In this document: positions 19,229-29,159 of the stretch, piece by piece | Layout: every line of letters starts with the position of its first letter | Numbering within the stretch: the first letter of the stretch is position 1 | Assembly: GCF_024448335.1 (NCBI RefSeq) | Contig: NZ_JAMOHM010000013.1 | Location: 1 to 64,000, forward strand | DNA from: Stutzerimonas frequens | Lineage (GTDB): Bacteria; Pseudomonadota; Gammaproteobacteria; Pseudomonadales; Pseudomonadaceae | DNA length: 64,000 nucleotides | Direction of reading: 5' to 3' | Translations under genes and position numbers: made by a program | The notes under the pieces: generated by a model | What the model was told of the DNA's origin: nothing | The model's database searches: none | The model's input: the letters and a program-made list of their open reading frames with translations, nothing else

Positions 19229-19298
19229 GGGTTACCCCGCTACGCGCAAAGCCTATGCTGGACGAGACAGCGCTCACCGGTTCAGAAGAGAGGTCACT

Positions 19299-21809
19299 TT
19301 GGCACCTGCATCCGATCGCCCCGCCCTCACACCCGACACCCTGCGCGAACTGGCTTTCGACCAGTCGATTCGCTGGACCAGCCAGAACGATGACCTCTGG
19401 CAGCTGATCGACAACGACCTCTGGGCGCTGACCCGCAATCCCAGCCTGATCCTCAGTACCGTGCCGGAGCAGAAGCTGGAGGCGCTGCTGCGCCGCGTCG
19501 ACTGCCACCGCCTGGTGGACGGCATCGTCAAGGCGCGCCAGGCACGGCTGGAGCAGCCGACCTGGTTCGCCAGCCAGCAGTACGGCGAACGCCTCGCGCG
19601 AGTCGCCTACTTTTCCATGGAATACATGCTCAGCGAAGCCTTGCCGATCTACTCCGGCGGCCTCGGCAACGTCGCCGGGGACCAGCTCAAGGCCGCCAGC
19701 GACCTCGGCGTGCCGGTCACCGCGGTGGGCATGCTCTGGCAGCACGGCTACTTCCGCCAGAGCATCGGCCCGGACGGCCGACAGCAGGCGCTGTACCCAG
19801 TCAACGACACCCGGCAGATGCCCATCGAGCCGCTGCATGACGCCAGCGGCGCGCCTCTGAGGCTGGCCATACAGCTGCCGGGTCTGCAGATCTGGCTGCG
19901 CGGCTGGCAGGCCCGGGTCGGCCTCAATCGCCTGCTGCTGCTCGATACCAATGACCCCGCCAATCCACCCATGGCGCGGCTGATCGCCAGCGAACTCTAT
20001 GGCGGCGACAACGAAATGCGCCTGCGTCAGGAACTGGTGCTGGGCATCGGCGGCTGGCGCCTGCTGGAAGCCGCCGGCCTGCAGCCCGATGTGCTGCACC
20101 TGAACGACGGTCACGCCGCTTTCGCCGTGCTGGAGCGCGCGCGCAGCCATATGGCCCGGGAGCGGGTCTCCTTCGCCGTGGCCCTCAATGCGACGCGCGC
20201 CGGCAACCTGTTCACCACCCATACGCCAGTGGAAGCCGGGTTCGATCGCTTCCCGCCGGAACTGGTGAGCCAGTACCTGGAACGCTATGCCGAGTACGAA
20301 CTGGGCATTTCCATGCAGACGCTGCTGGCCATGGGCCGCAAGCAGCCGCAGGACACGCGCGAGCCGTTCAATATGGCCTACCTGGCGACGCGCGGTGCCG
20401 GCGCGGTCAACGCCGTCAGCCAGCTGCACGGCCATACCAGCCGCTACATCTTCCGTGAGCTGTATCCGCGCTGGCCGCTCGAGGCGGTACCGGTCGGGCA
20501 CGTCACCAATGGCATCCACCTGCCGACCTGGGTATCGCCGGATGCCGAAGCACACTGGTACGAATTGCACGGCGACGAGATTCCCTGGCGCGGCACCGAC
20601 GCGTCCTCGGTGGACGAACTGCTGGCCCGGGTCGACGACCGCTGGCTGTGGCAGATCCGCCAGCATGCTCGCAACGAACTGCTCGGCTTTGTGCGCAGCC
20701 ATCTGGCCCGCAGCCTGGCCGTGCACGGCGCTTCACCGGCAGAAATCGAGGTAGCCGGTTCGCGCCTGCATCCGGAGCATCTGACCCTCGGCTTCGCCCG
20801 CCGCTTCGCCAGCTACAAGCGCCCCAACCTGTTGCTGCAGGACCCCGAGCGGTTGGCGCGCATCCTCTGCCATCCGACTTATCCGGTGCAGCTGCTGGTG
20901 GCCGGCAAGGCGCACCCGGCCGACCGCGCCGGGCAGGCATTGCTCTCCGACTGGCAACGCTTCGCCGCACGACCGGACATCGCCGGTCGTGTGGTCTTTC
21001 TCGAGGACTACGACATGCGCATCGCCCGGCACATGGTGCAAGGCGTCGATGTCTGGCTGAACACGCCACGGCGGCCATGGGAAGCAAGCGGCACCAGCGG
21101 CATGAAGGTGCTGGCTAACGGCGGCCTGAACCTGTCGCAGCTCGACGGCTGGTGGGCCGAGGCCTACGCCGCCGACCTCGGCTGGGCCGTGGGTGACGGC
21201 CTCGAACACCCAGCCGAACACGACGCAGTCGACGCCGAACAGCTCTACGCGCTGCTGGAAACTCAGGTGATCCCCAGCTTTTACGCCCGCGACACGGAAG
21301 GCCTGCCCACCGCCTGGGTGCAACGCATGCGGCGCAGCATGAGCGCGCTGGTCGAGCGCTTTTCCGCCGACCGAACCGTGCGCGAATACACCGAACGCTA
21401 CTACCTGCCCATGGCGACGACCTTTCGCCGTCGCTGCGCCGAAGGCTCGGCGCTGGCCAGCGAGCTGGCGCACCAGCTCACCTGTCTGCGCAGCTACTGG
21501 CATGAACTGGCCTTCAGCGGTGTGCAGTGGACCTGCGAGAACGGCCAGCTTCAGGTCGATGTCCGTCTGCATCTCGGCCACCTGGAACCGCGACAGATTG
21601 CCGTGCAGCTCTATGCCGAAGGCCGGGGCGAAGCTCCCGCCGAGGTCCATCCGCTCACCCTCGTCGAACACGACGGTGCTTTCGCCAGCTACCACGGCCA
21701 CTTGCCTGCCGACCGCTCGGCGACGGATTACACCGCGCGGGTCGTCCCTGGCAGCCAACTGGGGCTGTCTGTGCCGCTGGAGCTGGCATTGATTCACTGG
21801 CAGCGATGA
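19299..21809 (+). CDS. glgP: Glycogen/alpha-glucan phosphorylase (short GlgP family)
   Basis: GlgP phosphorolyses alpha-1,4-glucans to glucose-1-phosphate using pyridoxal phosphate. The 836-residue protein carries the family blocks: YFSMEYMLSEALPIYSGGLG near residue 105, LNDGHAAF, THTPVEAGFD, and the cofactor-lysine region EASGTSGMKVLANGGLN near residue 600. This is the divergent TIGR02094-type family rather than the GlgP/MalP type with EASGTGNMK. The start is a TTG at 19299, five bases after AGAGG; an ATG at 19194 lies inside the preceding gene. Confidence 0.92.
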   Translation: MAPASDRPALTPDTLRELAFDQSIRWTSQNDDLWQLIDNDLWALTRNPSLILSTVPEQKLEALLRRVDCHRLVDGIVKARQARLEQPTWFASQQYGERLARVAYFSMEYMLSEALPIYSGGLGNVAGDQLKAASDLGVPVTAVGMLWQHGYFRQSIGPDGRQQALYPVNDTRQMPIEPLHDASGAPLRLAIQLPGLQIWLRGWQARVGLNRLLLLDTNDPANPPMARLIASELYGGDNEMRLRQELVLGIGGWRLLEAAGLQPDVLHLNDGHAAFAVLERARSHMARERVSFAVALNATRAGNLFTTHTPVEAGFDRFPPELVSQYLERYAEYELGISMQTLLAMGRKQPQDTREPFNMAYLATRGAGAVNAVSQLHGHTSRYIFRELYPRWPLEAVPVGHVTNGIHLPTWVSPDAEAHWYELHGDEIPWRGTDASSVDELLARVDDRWLWQIRQHARNELLGFVRSHLARSLAVHGASPAEIEVAGSRLHPEHLTLGFARRFASYKRPNLLLQDPERLARILCHPTYPVQLLVAGKAHPADRAGQALLSDWQRFAARPDIAGRVVFLEDYDMRIARHMVQGVDVWLNTPRRPWEASGTSGMKVLANGGLNLSQLDGWWAEAYAADLGWAVGDGLEHPAEHDAVDAEQLYALLETQVIPSFYARDTEGLPTAWVQRMRRSMSALVERFSADRTVREYTERYYLPMATTFRRRCAEGSALASELAHQLTCLRSYWHELAFSGVQWTCENGQLQVDVRLHLGHLEPRQIAVQLYAEGRGEAPAEVHPLTLVEHDGAFASYHGHLPADRSATDYTARVVPGSQLGLSVPLELALIHWQR

Positions 21810-21875
21810 ACGCCCGGAACGCCAGCGCAGCGGCGCAGTCCTCTATTAACCACTTGCCTTTCGAGGATGCCGCAG

Positions 21876-22229
21876 ATGATGAAGCAACTGTTCGACAAAT
21901 CCGCCCCACAGAACGTCCACGGCTGGGAACGCGCCGCCTCGCTTGCCGGTGGGCTGGTAATGATGGGCAAAGGACTGCGTCGGGGCGGGCTGATCGGCTT
22001 GGCGGAGCTGGCCATGGGCGGCATGGCGCTGGCGCGCGGCATCAGCGGACGCTGCGAGGCCAAGCGCATGCTCGCCGAGATGGAAAGCAAGCCGGCGTTG
22101 CCGAGCCAGCGCTACAGCCATATGCCGATGGATTCGGAAGTACATAGCCCGGACTTTCAGGGCGATAGCGTAACGCTCCCGGACAGCTCGCCGATGGGCA
22201 ACGAAAGCCGCACCACGCCACGCGTCTGA
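21876..22229 (+). CDS. DUF2892-like small inner-membrane protein
   Basis: This is a 117-residue protein. The first 65 residues show two hydrophobic Gly-rich helices (SLAGGLVMMGKGLRRGG, LAELAMGGMALARGI), typical of DUF2892/YgaP-like membrane proteins. The tail is polar and proline/serine-rich, probably disordered. The start at 21876 is supported by GAGG nine bases upstream; a Met three codons earlier overlaps that ribosome site. It is 66 bases downstream of glgP. Function unknown. Confidence 0.8.
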   Translation: MMKQLFDKSAPQNVHGWERAASLAGGLVMMGKGLRRGGLIGLAELAMGGMALARGISGRCEAKRMLAEMESKPALPSQRYSHMPMDSEVHSPDFQGDSVTLPDSSPMGNESRTTPRV

Positions 22230-22350
22230 TTCACCGGGCGGCGCTTCGATGATGTGCCGCCTGCGCACAGCCGTCACACGGCTGGCGCGCAAAACTCCCG
22301 GCGCTCTCGCAGCGCCGTCCTGGTTCTCTGGACAGCTCGGCCAGCGATGA

Positions 22351-23241
22351 CTACTGGCCCAGCAGTCGGTGCTGGTTCTGCTGCGCCATCTCCTTCAGGT
22401 AATCCCAGGTCGTGCGCATACGCGCCAGGTCCTTGAACTCGATGGGCATCAGCATCCAGAAGGTGCGGGTGAAGCTGACCTCCTCGGGCAGCAGCAGTCG
22501 CAACCGCGGATCGGCATCGGCGGAAAACGCCGGCAGGATCGCGATCCCCGCCCCCATCGCCACGGCTTCCTGCTGCGCCAGCAGGCTGGTGCTGCGCAGG
22601 CCGACCGAGCGGGGATCGGCGATCCCATCGAGAAACAGCAGCTCCTTGCTGAACAGCAGGTCATCCACGTAGCTGACGAAGCGGTGCTCTGCCAGATCCT
22701 CGCGGCTGCGGATCGGCAGGTGTTCGTCCAGATACGCCGGCGACGCATACAGTCGCAGCACGTAGTCGGTGAGCCGGGTGATGATGAACGGCCCGCGCTC
22801 CGGGCGTTCCAGGGTGATGACGATGTCCGCCTCGTGACGCGACAGGCGCACCGCGCGCGGCAGTGCCAGCAGGTCGATGTTCAGATGCGGATAGCGCCGG
22901 CTGAGCCCAGTGAGCTGGCCGGCGAGCATCACCGTGCCGTAACCCTCCGTCGCGCCGATGCGCACCTGCCCGGAAAGGCCATCGGCCATGCTCGGCAGCG
23001 AATGTTCGATGGCCACGCTGGCGCTTTCCATCGCTTCCACTCGCGGCAGCAGGTTGCGCCCGGCTTCGGTGAGCTTGTAGCCACCCGGCTCGCGCAGGAA
23101 AAGCTGCAGGCCCATGCTTTTTTCCAGCGCCTGCAAACGACGGGACACAGTTGTGTGGTCGACCGCGAGCCGGCGCGCTGCGGTCGTCAGCCGCCCCGCT
23201 CGGGCGACCTCGAGGAAATAGCGCAGATTGTCCCAGTCCAT
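22351..23241 (-). CDS. LysR-family regulator, divergent from mmsA operon
   Basis: This is a 296-residue LysR protein of the GcvA-like branch: helix-turn-helix MDWDNLRYFLEVARAGRL then DHTTVSRRLQALEKSMG, and an effector domain to the end. The start at 23241 is preferred because GGAGG lies 8-9 bases upstream; a longer open frame continues over mmsA only as an antisense shadow. Divergent placement makes it the probable regulator of the valine operon. In P. aeruginosa that role is given to the AraC-type MmsR, so this would be a different solution. Confidence 0.9.
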   Translation of the reverse strand: MDWDNLRYFLEVARAGRLTTAARRLAVDHTTVSRRLQALEKSMGLQLFLREPGGYKLTEAGRNLLPRVEAMESASVAIEHSLPSMADGLSGQVRIGATEGYGTVMLAGQLTGLSRRYPHLNIDLLALPRAVRLSRHEADIVITLERPERGPFIITRLTDYVLRLYASPAYLDEHLPIRSREDLAEHRFVSYVDDLLFSKELLFLDGIADPRSVGLRSTSLLAQQEAVAMGAGIAILPAFSADADPRLRLLLPEEVSFTRTFWMLMPIEFKDLARMRTTWDYLKEMAQQNQHRLLGQ

Positions 23242-23397
23242 GGTTGAAGCCTCCATCAGCCCCTGTGCATTTATGCAGAACGACTCTGCAGTCGATCGCA
23301 TTGTAATGTGGTTTTTTGCATTGCTACATTCGGTGCAACTGGTCGCAGCCGTCCGCGAGCCATAACAACAACAGTGCCTTCTCAGGCGGAGAGCCTT
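23242..23397. promoter_or_regulatory. Divergent LysR/mmsA control region
   Basis: The 156-base region carries a perfect 12-bp palindrome TGCATTTATGCA at 23266-23277. An overlapping inverted repeat TGCAG-N7-CTGCA (23274-23290) shares its right edge, and a TTGCA/TGCAA pair lies further down. These are candidate LysR binding sites. The motif AACAACAA at 23364-23371 lies 26 bases before the mmsA start, near its ribosome site, and fits an Hfq/Crc target. Confidence 0.5.
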
Positions 23398-24909
23398 ATG
23401 ACAACGTCCAGCTCCATTCCTACCGTCAAATTGCTGATCGACGGTGAATTTATCGAATCGACCACCCAGGACTGGCGCGATGTCGTCAACCCGGCGACCC
23501 AGGAAGTCCTGGCGCGCGTGCCGTTTGCGACCGCCGAGGAAATCGACCGCGCCGTCGCCAGCGGCCAGAAAGCCTTCAAGACCTGGCGCAAGACACCGAT
23601 CGGCGCGCGGGCGCGGATCTTCCTCAAGTACCAGCAGCTGATTCGCGAAAACATGAAGGAGCTGGCGGCGATCCTCACCGCCGAACAGGGCAAGACCCTG
23701 GCCGATGCCGAGGGCGACGTGTTCCGCGGCCTGGAAGTGGTCGAGCACGCCGCCGGTATCGGCAACCTGCAGCTCGGCGAGCTGGCTAACAACGTCGCCG
23801 CCGGCGTCGATACCTATACCCTGCTGCAGCCGCTGGGCGTCTGCGCCGGCATCACCCCGTTCAACTTCCCGGCGATGATCCCGCTGTGGATGTTCCCGAT
23901 GGCCATCGCCACCGGCAATACCTTCGTCCTCAAGCCGTCCGAACAGGACCCGATGGTCACCATGCGCCTCTGCGAACTGGCGCTGGAAGCCGGCGTGCCG
24001 CCGGGTGTACTCAACGTGGTGCACGGCGGGCCGGACGTGGTGAACGCGATCTGCGACCATCCGGATATCAAGGCGGTGTCCTTCGTTGGCTCGACCAAGG
24101 TCGGTACCCACGTCTACAACCGTGCCAGCCAGGCCGGCAAGCGCGTGCAGTGCATGATGGGCGCGAAGAACCACGCCATCGTGCTGCCCGATGCGCACAA
24201 GGAGCAGACCCTCAACGCCATCGCCGGTGCCGCCTTCGGCGCGGCCGGCCAGCGCTGCATGGCGCTGTCGGTGGTGGTGCTGGTGGGTGAGGCGCAGGCC
24301 TGGATTCCCGATCTGGTAGCCAAGGCGCAGACCCTCAAGGTCAACGCCGGTGTCGAGGCTGGCACCGATGTCGGCCCGCTGGTTTCCTGCGCGGCGCTGG
24401 ATCGCGTCAGCGGGCTGATCGAACGTGGTGTGCAGGAAGGAGCCAGGCTCGAACTGGATGGCCGTAACCCGAGCGTCAGCGGCTACGAGAAGGGCAACTT
24501 CGTCGGCCCGACGATCTTCTCCGGGGTTACCCGTGAGATGAGCATCTATCAGGAAGAAATCTTCGGCCCGGTCCTCTGCGTCATGGCGGCGGCGACCATG
24601 GACGAAGCCATCGAGCTGATCAACGCCAACCCGAACGGCAACGGCACCGCCATCTTCACCCGCTCCGGCGCGGCGGCGCGGCACTTCCAGGAAGAGATCG
24701 ACGTGGGCCAGGTGGGCATCAACGTACCGATCCCGGTGCCGGTGCCGATGTTCTCCTTCACCGGCTCACGCGCTTCCAAGCTCGGCGACCTCGGCCCCTA
24801 CGGCAAGCAGGTGGTGCAGTTCTACACCCAGACCAAGACCATCACCGAGCGCTGGTTCGACGAAAACGAGGTCGGCGGCCCGGTCAACACCACCATCAAT
24901 CTGAAGTGA
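23398..24909 (+). CDS. mmsA: Methylmalonate-semialdehyde dehydrogenase (acylating)
   Basis: MmsA converts methylmalonate semialdehyde plus CoA and NAD+ to propionyl-CoA, the last step of valine breakdown. The 503-residue protein has the aldehyde-dehydrogenase fold: [19 protein letters not shown], nucleotide site VGSTKVG, and the catalytic Cys287 in GQRCMALS. MmsA lacks the general-base Glu of ordinary aldehyde dehydrogenases and has Asn in its place (GAKNHAI), as seen here. ATG 23398 follows GGCGGAGAG. It heads the operon 23.4-28.9 kb. Confidence 0.96.
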   Translation: MTTSSSIPTVKLLIDGEFIESTTQDWRDVVNPATQEVLARVPFATAEEIDRAVASGQKAFKTWRKTPIGARARIFLKYQQLIRENMKELAAILTAEQGKTLADAEGDVFRGLEVVEHAAGIGNLQLGELANNVAAGVDTYTLLQPLGVCAGITPFNFPAMIPLWMFPMAIATGNTFVLKPSEQDPMVTMRLCELALEAGVPPGVLNVVHGGPDVVNAICDHPDIKAVSFVGSTKVGTHVYNRASQAGKRVQCMMGAKNHAIVLPDAHKEQTLNAIAGAAFGAAGQRCMALSVVVLVGEAQAWIPDLVAKAQTLKVNAGVEAGTDVGPLVSCAALDRVSGLIERGVQEGARLELDGRNPSVSGYEKGNFVGPTIFSGVTREMSIYQEEIFGPVLCVMAAATMDEAIELINANPNGNGTAIFTRSGAAARHFQEEIDVGQVGINVPIPVPVPMFSFTGSRASKLGDLGPYGKQVVQFYTQTKTITERWFDENEVGGPVNTTINLK

Positions 24910-24956
24910 CATCACCCACCGGGCCGGCGGACGCGCCGGCCCTCAAGGACGCTGAA

Positions 24957-25730
24957 ATGACATTCGAAACCCTGCTCGTCGACATCCAGGAGCGCGTCGC
25001 GCTGATCACCCTCAACCGGCCGCAGGCGCTCAACGCGCTCAATGCGCAGCTGATCAGCGAGCTGAACCAGGCCCTGGGCCAGCTCGAGGCCGATCCGCGG
25101 ATCGCCTGCATCGTGCTCACCGGCTCGGCCAAGGCGTTCGCCGCCGGCGCCGACATCAAGGAAATGGCCGAGCTATCCTACCCGCAGGTCTATCTCGATG
25201 ACCTCTTTGCCGAAGCTGACCGCATCGCCACGCGCCGCAAGCCGCTGATTGCCGCCGTCGCCGGTTACGCACTGGGTGGTGGCTGCGAACTCGCCTTGCT
25301 CTGCGACATGATCTTCGCCGCCGACAATGCGCGCTTCGGCCAGCCGGAAGTCAACCTAGGCGTGTTGCCGGGCATTGGCGGCACCCAGCGCCTGACCCGC
25401 GCAGTGGGCAAGGCCAAGGCGATGGACATGTGCCTGACCGGTCGCCAGATGGACGCCGCCGAAGCCGAGCGCGCCGGCCTCGTCGCGCGCGTATTCCCCG
25501 CCGAAAGCCTGCTGGAGGAAACCCTCAAGGCCGCCCGGGTGATCGCCGAGAAATCCCTGCCGGCCACCATGATGATCAAGGAAAGCGTCAACCGCGCCTT
25601 CGAGACCACGCTGGCCGAAGGCATCCGCTTCGAACGTCGCGTGTTCCATGCGGTGTTCGCGACCGCCGACCAGAAGGAAGGCATGGCCGCGTTCAGCGAG
25701 AAGCGCAAGCCTGAGTTCACCAATCGCTGA
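24957..25730 (+). CDS. Enoyl-CoA hydratase (crotonase family)
   Basis: The 257-residue crotonase is expected to hydrate methacrylyl-CoA to 3-hydroxyisobutyryl-CoA. The oxyanion-hole motifs AAGADIKEM and [13 protein letters not shown] are present. The two catalytic glutamates are in GGGCELA and in the [10 protein letters not shown] segment, so it should be an active hydratase. AAGGA before ATG 24957 decides the start. It may also serve the nearby isoleucine-type operon, which lacks its own hydratase; that is inference. Confidence 0.93.
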   Translation: MTFETLLVDIQERVALITLNRPQALNALNAQLISELNQALGQLEADPRIACIVLTGSAKAFAAGADIKEMAELSYPQVYLDDLFAEADRIATRRKPLIAAVAGYALGGGCELALLCDMIFAADNARFGQPEVNLGVLPGIGGTQRLTRAVGKAKAMDMCLTGRQMDAAEAERAGLVARVFPAESLLEETLKAARVIAEKSLPATMMIKESVNRAFETTLAEGIRFERRVFHAVFATADQKEGMAAFSEKRKPEFTNR

Positions 25731-25745
25731 GCCGCATCTGGCCAT

Positions 25746-25753
25746 AACAACAA
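25746..25753 (+). promoter_or_regulatory. AACAACAA motif before mmsB (candidate Hfq/Crc site)
   Basis: The A-rich AACAACAA sits 14 bases before the mmsB start and abuts the ribosome site AGAGGAAA. Hfq/Crc represses catabolic mRNAs through AANAANAA motifs at this position. Binding is inferred, not shown. Confidence 0.55.
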
Positions 25754-25766
25754 GAGGAAACACGCC

Positions 25767-26657
25767 ATGCATATCGGATTCATCGGCCTGGGCAACATGG
25801 GCGCACCCATGGCCCACAACCTGCTCAAGGCAGGCCACCAGCTCAGCGTTTTCGACCTCAACGCCGCAGCTGTCGAAAATCTGGTCGGCGCCGGTGCGCT
25901 GCCGGTCGACTCCCCGACCGCCATCGCCCAGGGCAATGCCGAGCTGATCATCACCATGCTACCGGCCGCCGCCCATGTGAAGAGCGTGTACCTGGGCGAG
26001 AACGGCCTGATCGCCAGCAGCCGTGCCGGTGTGATGCTGATCGATTGTTCGACCATCGATCCGCACAGTGCCCGCGAAGTGGCCAAGGCTGCCGCCGAGC
26101 ATGGCAACCCGATGCTCGACGCACCGGTTTCCGGCGGCACCGGCGGTGCAGCAGCCGGAACCCTGACTTTCATGGTGGGTGGCAGCGATGCGGACTTCGA
26201 TCGTGCACAACCGATTCTCGCGGCCATGGGCAAGAACATCGTGCACTGCGGTGCAGCCGGCAACGGCCAGGTGGCCAAGGTCGCCAACAACATGCTCTTG
26301 GGTATCTCGATGATCGGCGTCGCCGAGGCCATGGCATTGGGCGTCGCTCTGGGCATGGATGCCAAGACCCTGGCCGGCGTGATCAACACCTCCAGTGGCC
26401 GCTGCTGGAGCTCGGATACCTACAACCCCTTCCCTGGCGTGCTGGACAACGTACCGGCCTCCCGCGGCTACAGCGGCGGCTTCGGCAGCGACCTGATGCT
26501 CAAGGATCTGGGCCTGGCCACCGAGGCCGCCAAGCAGGTGCGTCAGCCGGTGATCCTCGGCGCCCTCGCCCAGCAGCTCTACCAGAGCTTCAGCGCCCAG
26601 GGCCACGGTGGCCTGGATTTCTCGGCGATCATCAATCAGTACCGCAAGGACACCTGA
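25767..26657 (+). CDS. mmsB: 3-hydroxyisobutyrate dehydrogenase
   Basis: MmsB oxidises 3-hydroxyisobutyrate to methylmalonate semialdehyde with NAD+. The 296-residue protein has the Rossmann motif IGFIGLGNMGAPMA, the substrate loop DAPVSGGTGGAAAGTL, and the catalytic lysine in GQVAKVANNML. It lies 36 bases after the crotonase and 2 bases before the hydrolase gene, clearly in one operon. AGAGGAAA supports ATG 25767. Confidence 0.96.
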   Translation: MHIGFIGLGNMGAPMAHNLLKAGHQLSVFDLNAAAVENLVGAGALPVDSPTAIAQGNAELIITMLPAAAHVKSVYLGENGLIASSRAGVMLIDCSTIDPHSAREVAKAAAEHGNPMLDAPVSGGTGGAAAGTLTFMVGGSDADFDRAQPILAAMGKNIVHCGAAGNGQVAKVANNMLLGISMIGVAEAMALGVALGMDAKTLAGVINTSSGRCWSSDTYNPFPGVLDNVPASRGYSGGFGSDLMLKDLGLATEAAKQVRQPVILGALAQQLYQSFSAQGHGGLDFSAIINQYRKDT

Positions 26658-26659
26658 CC

Positions 26660-27754
26660 ATGAGTGCAACCGAACGCCCCGTGCTGGCCGCCGTACGCAA
26701 CCACGTCGGCCACCTCACCCTCAACCGCCCGGCCGGGCTGAATGCGGTGACCCTGGAAATGGTCCGCCTGCTGCAACAGCAGCTCAGCGCCTGGGCTGCC
26801 GATCCGCAGATTCATGCCGTGGTACTGCGCGCCAATGGCGAAAAAGCCTTCTGCGCCGGCGGTGACATCCGTTCGCTGTACGACAGCTTCCAGCGCGGCG
26901 ACACCGAGCACGAAACCTTCTTCGAGGAGGAATACGCCCTCGATCAGTACATCCATGCATACCCGAAACCACTACTGGCGCTGATGGACGGTTTCGTCCT
27001 CGGCGGCGGCATGGGCCTGGTCCAGGGCGCGTCGCTGCGGGTGGTTACCGAGCGCGTGCGCATGGGCATGCCGGAAGTCGGCATCGGCTATTTCCCGGAT
27101 GTCGGCGGCAGCTATTTCCTCTCGCGCCTGCCGGGTGAGCTTGGCACCTACATGGGCGTCACCGGCCTGCAGATCCGCGCCGCCGATGCGCTACACGTGG
27201 GCCTGGCGGACTGGTGCGTCAGCCACGACCAGATTGCCGAGCTGGATCGCTGCCTGGACCGCATGAGCTGGTCGGTCCATCCCCAGGAGGCGCTGCGCAC
27301 CTTGGTGGCCACACTAGGCACCAACAGGCTGCCCGGTTCCGAACTCAAAGCGCTGCACCAAGCCATCGACGAGCATTTCGCCAAGCAGGACGTGGCATCG
27401 GTTCGTGCCTCGCTGGCAGCCGAGAACCGTCCCGAATTCAGCGACTGGGCCGCCGAGACCCTCAAGGTGCTCGACAGCCGCTCACCCCTGGCGATGTGCG
27501 TCACCCTGGAGATGCTGCGGCGCGGCCGCAATTTGCCGCTGGCCGACTGCTTCGCCCTGGAGCTGCATCTGGACCGTCAATGGTTCGCCAAGGGCGACAT
27601 CATGGAAGGCGTGCGCGCGCTGATCATCGACAAGGACAAGTCACCGCGCTGGAATCCGCCGACGCTGGCAGAGGTCACGCCGGAGCGCGTCCAGGCGTTC
27701 TTCGACGGCTTCAAGGCCACCACCGGCAAGACACGCCGCAGCGCCACGGCCTGA
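26660..27754 (+). CDS. 3-hydroxyisobutyryl-CoA hydrolase (HIBCH-like)
   Basis: The 364-residue protein is a crotonase-fold enzyme of the longer HIBCH/ECH_2 type. The motifs are [22 protein letters not shown], and [24 protein letters not shown], which are diagnostic for 3-hydroxyisobutyryl-CoA hydrolases. It would release 3-hydroxyisobutyrate for MmsB. The ATG at 26660 follows the mmsB stop by two bases; a longer open frame upstream of it is a shadow. Confidence 0.92.
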   Translation: MSATERPVLAAVRNHVGHLTLNRPAGLNAVTLEMVRLLQQQLSAWAADPQIHAVVLRANGEKAFCAGGDIRSLYDSFQRGDTEHETFFEEEYALDQYIHAYPKPLLALMDGFVLGGGMGLVQGASLRVVTERVRMGMPEVGIGYFPDVGGSYFLSRLPGELGTYMGVTGLQIRAADALHVGLADWCVSHDQIAELDRCLDRMSWSVHPQEALRTLVATLGTNRLPGSELKALHQAIDEHFAKQDVASVRASLAAENRPEFSDWAAETLKVLDSRSPLAMCVTLEMLRRGRNLPLADCFALELHLDRQWFAKGDIMEGVRALIIDKDKSPRWNPPTLAEVTPERVQAFFDGFKATTGKTRRSATA

Positions 27755-27769
27755 ACCTCTTTGCAGCAC

Positions 27770-27780
27770 AACAACAAGAA
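27770..27780 (+). promoter_or_regulatory. AACAACAAGAA motif before acyl-CoA dehydrogenase
   Basis: AACAACAA followed by AACAAGAA overlaps the ribosome site AAGAAGAGA of the gene starting at 27792. This is a second-class candidate Hfq/Crc site inside the valine operon. It is inferred from motif and position. Confidence 0.5.
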
Positions 27781-27791
27781 GAGACCGCGCA

Positions 27792-28943
27792 ATGCATGAC
27801 CTCGAACTCAGCGAAGACCAACGCATGATCCGCGACATGGCGCGCGACTTCGCCCGCCGCGAGATCGCCCCCCATGCACAGGCCTGGGAAAAGGCCGGCT
27901 GGATCGACGACGCCCTGGTCGCCCAGATGGGAGAGCTTGGCCTGCTCGGCATGGTCGTCCCGGAAGAATGGGGCGGCAGCTATATCGACTACGTCGCCTA
28001 CGCCCTGGCCGTGGAGGAAATCTCCGCCGGCGACGGCGCCACCGGCGCGCTGATGAGCATCCACAATTCGGTGGGCTGCGGCCCGGTGCTGAATTACGGC
28101 TCGCAGGCGCAGAAGGACGAGTGGCTGGCTGAACTGGCCAGCGGTCGCGCCATCGGCTGCTTCGCCCTCACCGAACCGCAGGCCGGCTCCGAGGCGCACA
28201 ACCTGCGCACCCGCGCCGAACGGGTGGACGGCCAGTGGGTGCTCAACGGCAGCAAACAGTTCTGCAGCAATGCCAAGCGGGCGAAGTTGGCCATCGTCTT
28301 CGCGGTGACCGATCCGGACCTCGGCAAGAAGGGTCTTTCCGCCTTTCTGGTGCCCACCGACACGCCCGGCTTTGCGGTGGAGCGCAGCGAACACAAGTTG
28401 GGCATCCGTGCCTCCGACACCTGCGCGGTCTCGCTCAGCGACTGCCGAATCCCCGAGAGGAGCCTGCTTGGCGAGCGCGGCAAGGGTCTGGCGATTGCGC
28501 TGTCGAACCTCGAAGGCGGGCGTATCGGTATCGGCGCGCAGGCGCTGGGTATCGCTCGTGCGGCCTTCGAAGCCGCCCTGCTCTACGCCCGCGAGCGCGT
28601 GCAGTTCGGCAAGCCGATCGCCGAACACCAGAGCATCGCCAACATGCTCGCCGACATGCAGACCCAGCTGAATGCGGCGCGTCTCTTGATTCTGCATGCC
28701 GCGCGGCTGAAGAGCGCCGGCCTGCCCTGCCTGTCCGAAGCCTCCCAGGCCAAGCTGTTTGCCTCGGAAATGGCCGAGAAGGTCTGCTCGCAGGCGGTGC
28801 AGATCCACGGTGGCTACGGCTACCTCGAGGACTACCCGGTCGAGCGCTACTACCGCGATGCCCGTATCACGCAGATTTACGAAGGTTCGAGCGAGATTCA
28901 GCGCCTGCTGATCGCACGGGAGCTGGCGAACTACGCGCTTTAG
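27792..28943 (+). CDS. Acyl-CoA dehydrogenase, probably isobutyryl-CoA dehydrogenase
   Basis: This is a 383-residue FAD flavoprotein of the short/branched-chain acyl-CoA dehydrogenase family: [13 protein letters not shown] (FAD/substrate loop), [23 protein letters not shown], and the catalytic Glu in [13 protein letters not shown]. It is predicted to convert isobutyryl-CoA to methacrylyl-CoA, passing electrons to ETF. Its operon position next to the valine enzymes gives the substrate; the sequence alone does not distinguish isobutyryl from 2-methylbutyryl-CoA. Confidence 0.92.
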   Translation: MHDLELSEDQRMIRDMARDFARREIAPHAQAWEKAGWIDDALVAQMGELGLLGMVVPEEWGGSYIDYVAYALAVEEISAGDGATGALMSIHNSVGCGPVLNYGSQAQKDEWLAELASGRAIGCFALTEPQAGSEAHNLRTRAERVDGQWVLNGSKQFCSNAKRAKLAIVFAVTDPDLGKKGLSAFLVPTDTPGFAVERSEHKLGIRASDTCAVSLSDCRIPERSLLGERGKGLAIALSNLEGGRIGIGAQALGIARAAFEAALLYARERVQFGKPIAEHQSIANMLADMQTQLNAARLLILHAARLKSAGLPCLSEASQAKLFASEMAEKVCSQAVQIHGGYGYLEDYPVERYYRDARITQIYEGSSEIQRLLIARELANYAL

Positions 28944-29012
28944 TAGATACGCCGCGAGGCTGGGGGCGTGAAGCTGCTGGGATCAGGAGCGCTTACTCCT
29001 TGCGGCGTTTGT

Positions 29013-29110
29013 TGGTGGGCTGAAGCCCACCCTACGGTGCATACAACAATGCAACGCCGGGTTCCCACCTAAGCGTCTACGGACTTGTAGGGTGGGCTTC
29101 AGCCCACCAA
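29013..29110. repeat. REP-like inverted pair (BIME-like), copy 1
   Basis: TGGTGGGCTGAAGCCCACCCTAC at 29013-29035 (read as TGGTGGGCTGAAG plus CCCACCCTAC) faces its complement GTAGGGTGGG...CCCACCAA at 29087-29110. Each unit is itself a palindrome (GGTGGGCT/AGCCCACC). A second pair occurs at 36555-36628. This fits a dispersed REP/BIME element. Confidence 0.75.
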
Positions 29111-29159
29111 TCCCACCTCCGCCCCGCCGGTAAATTCGCAACAACCGTTAACTGCGGCC

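Noticed and set aside
22351..24684. A 777-codon minus-strand frame covering the LysR gene and mmsA
   Set aside because: Only 22351-23241 has LysR motifs and a ribosome site; the remainder is antisense to mmsA.
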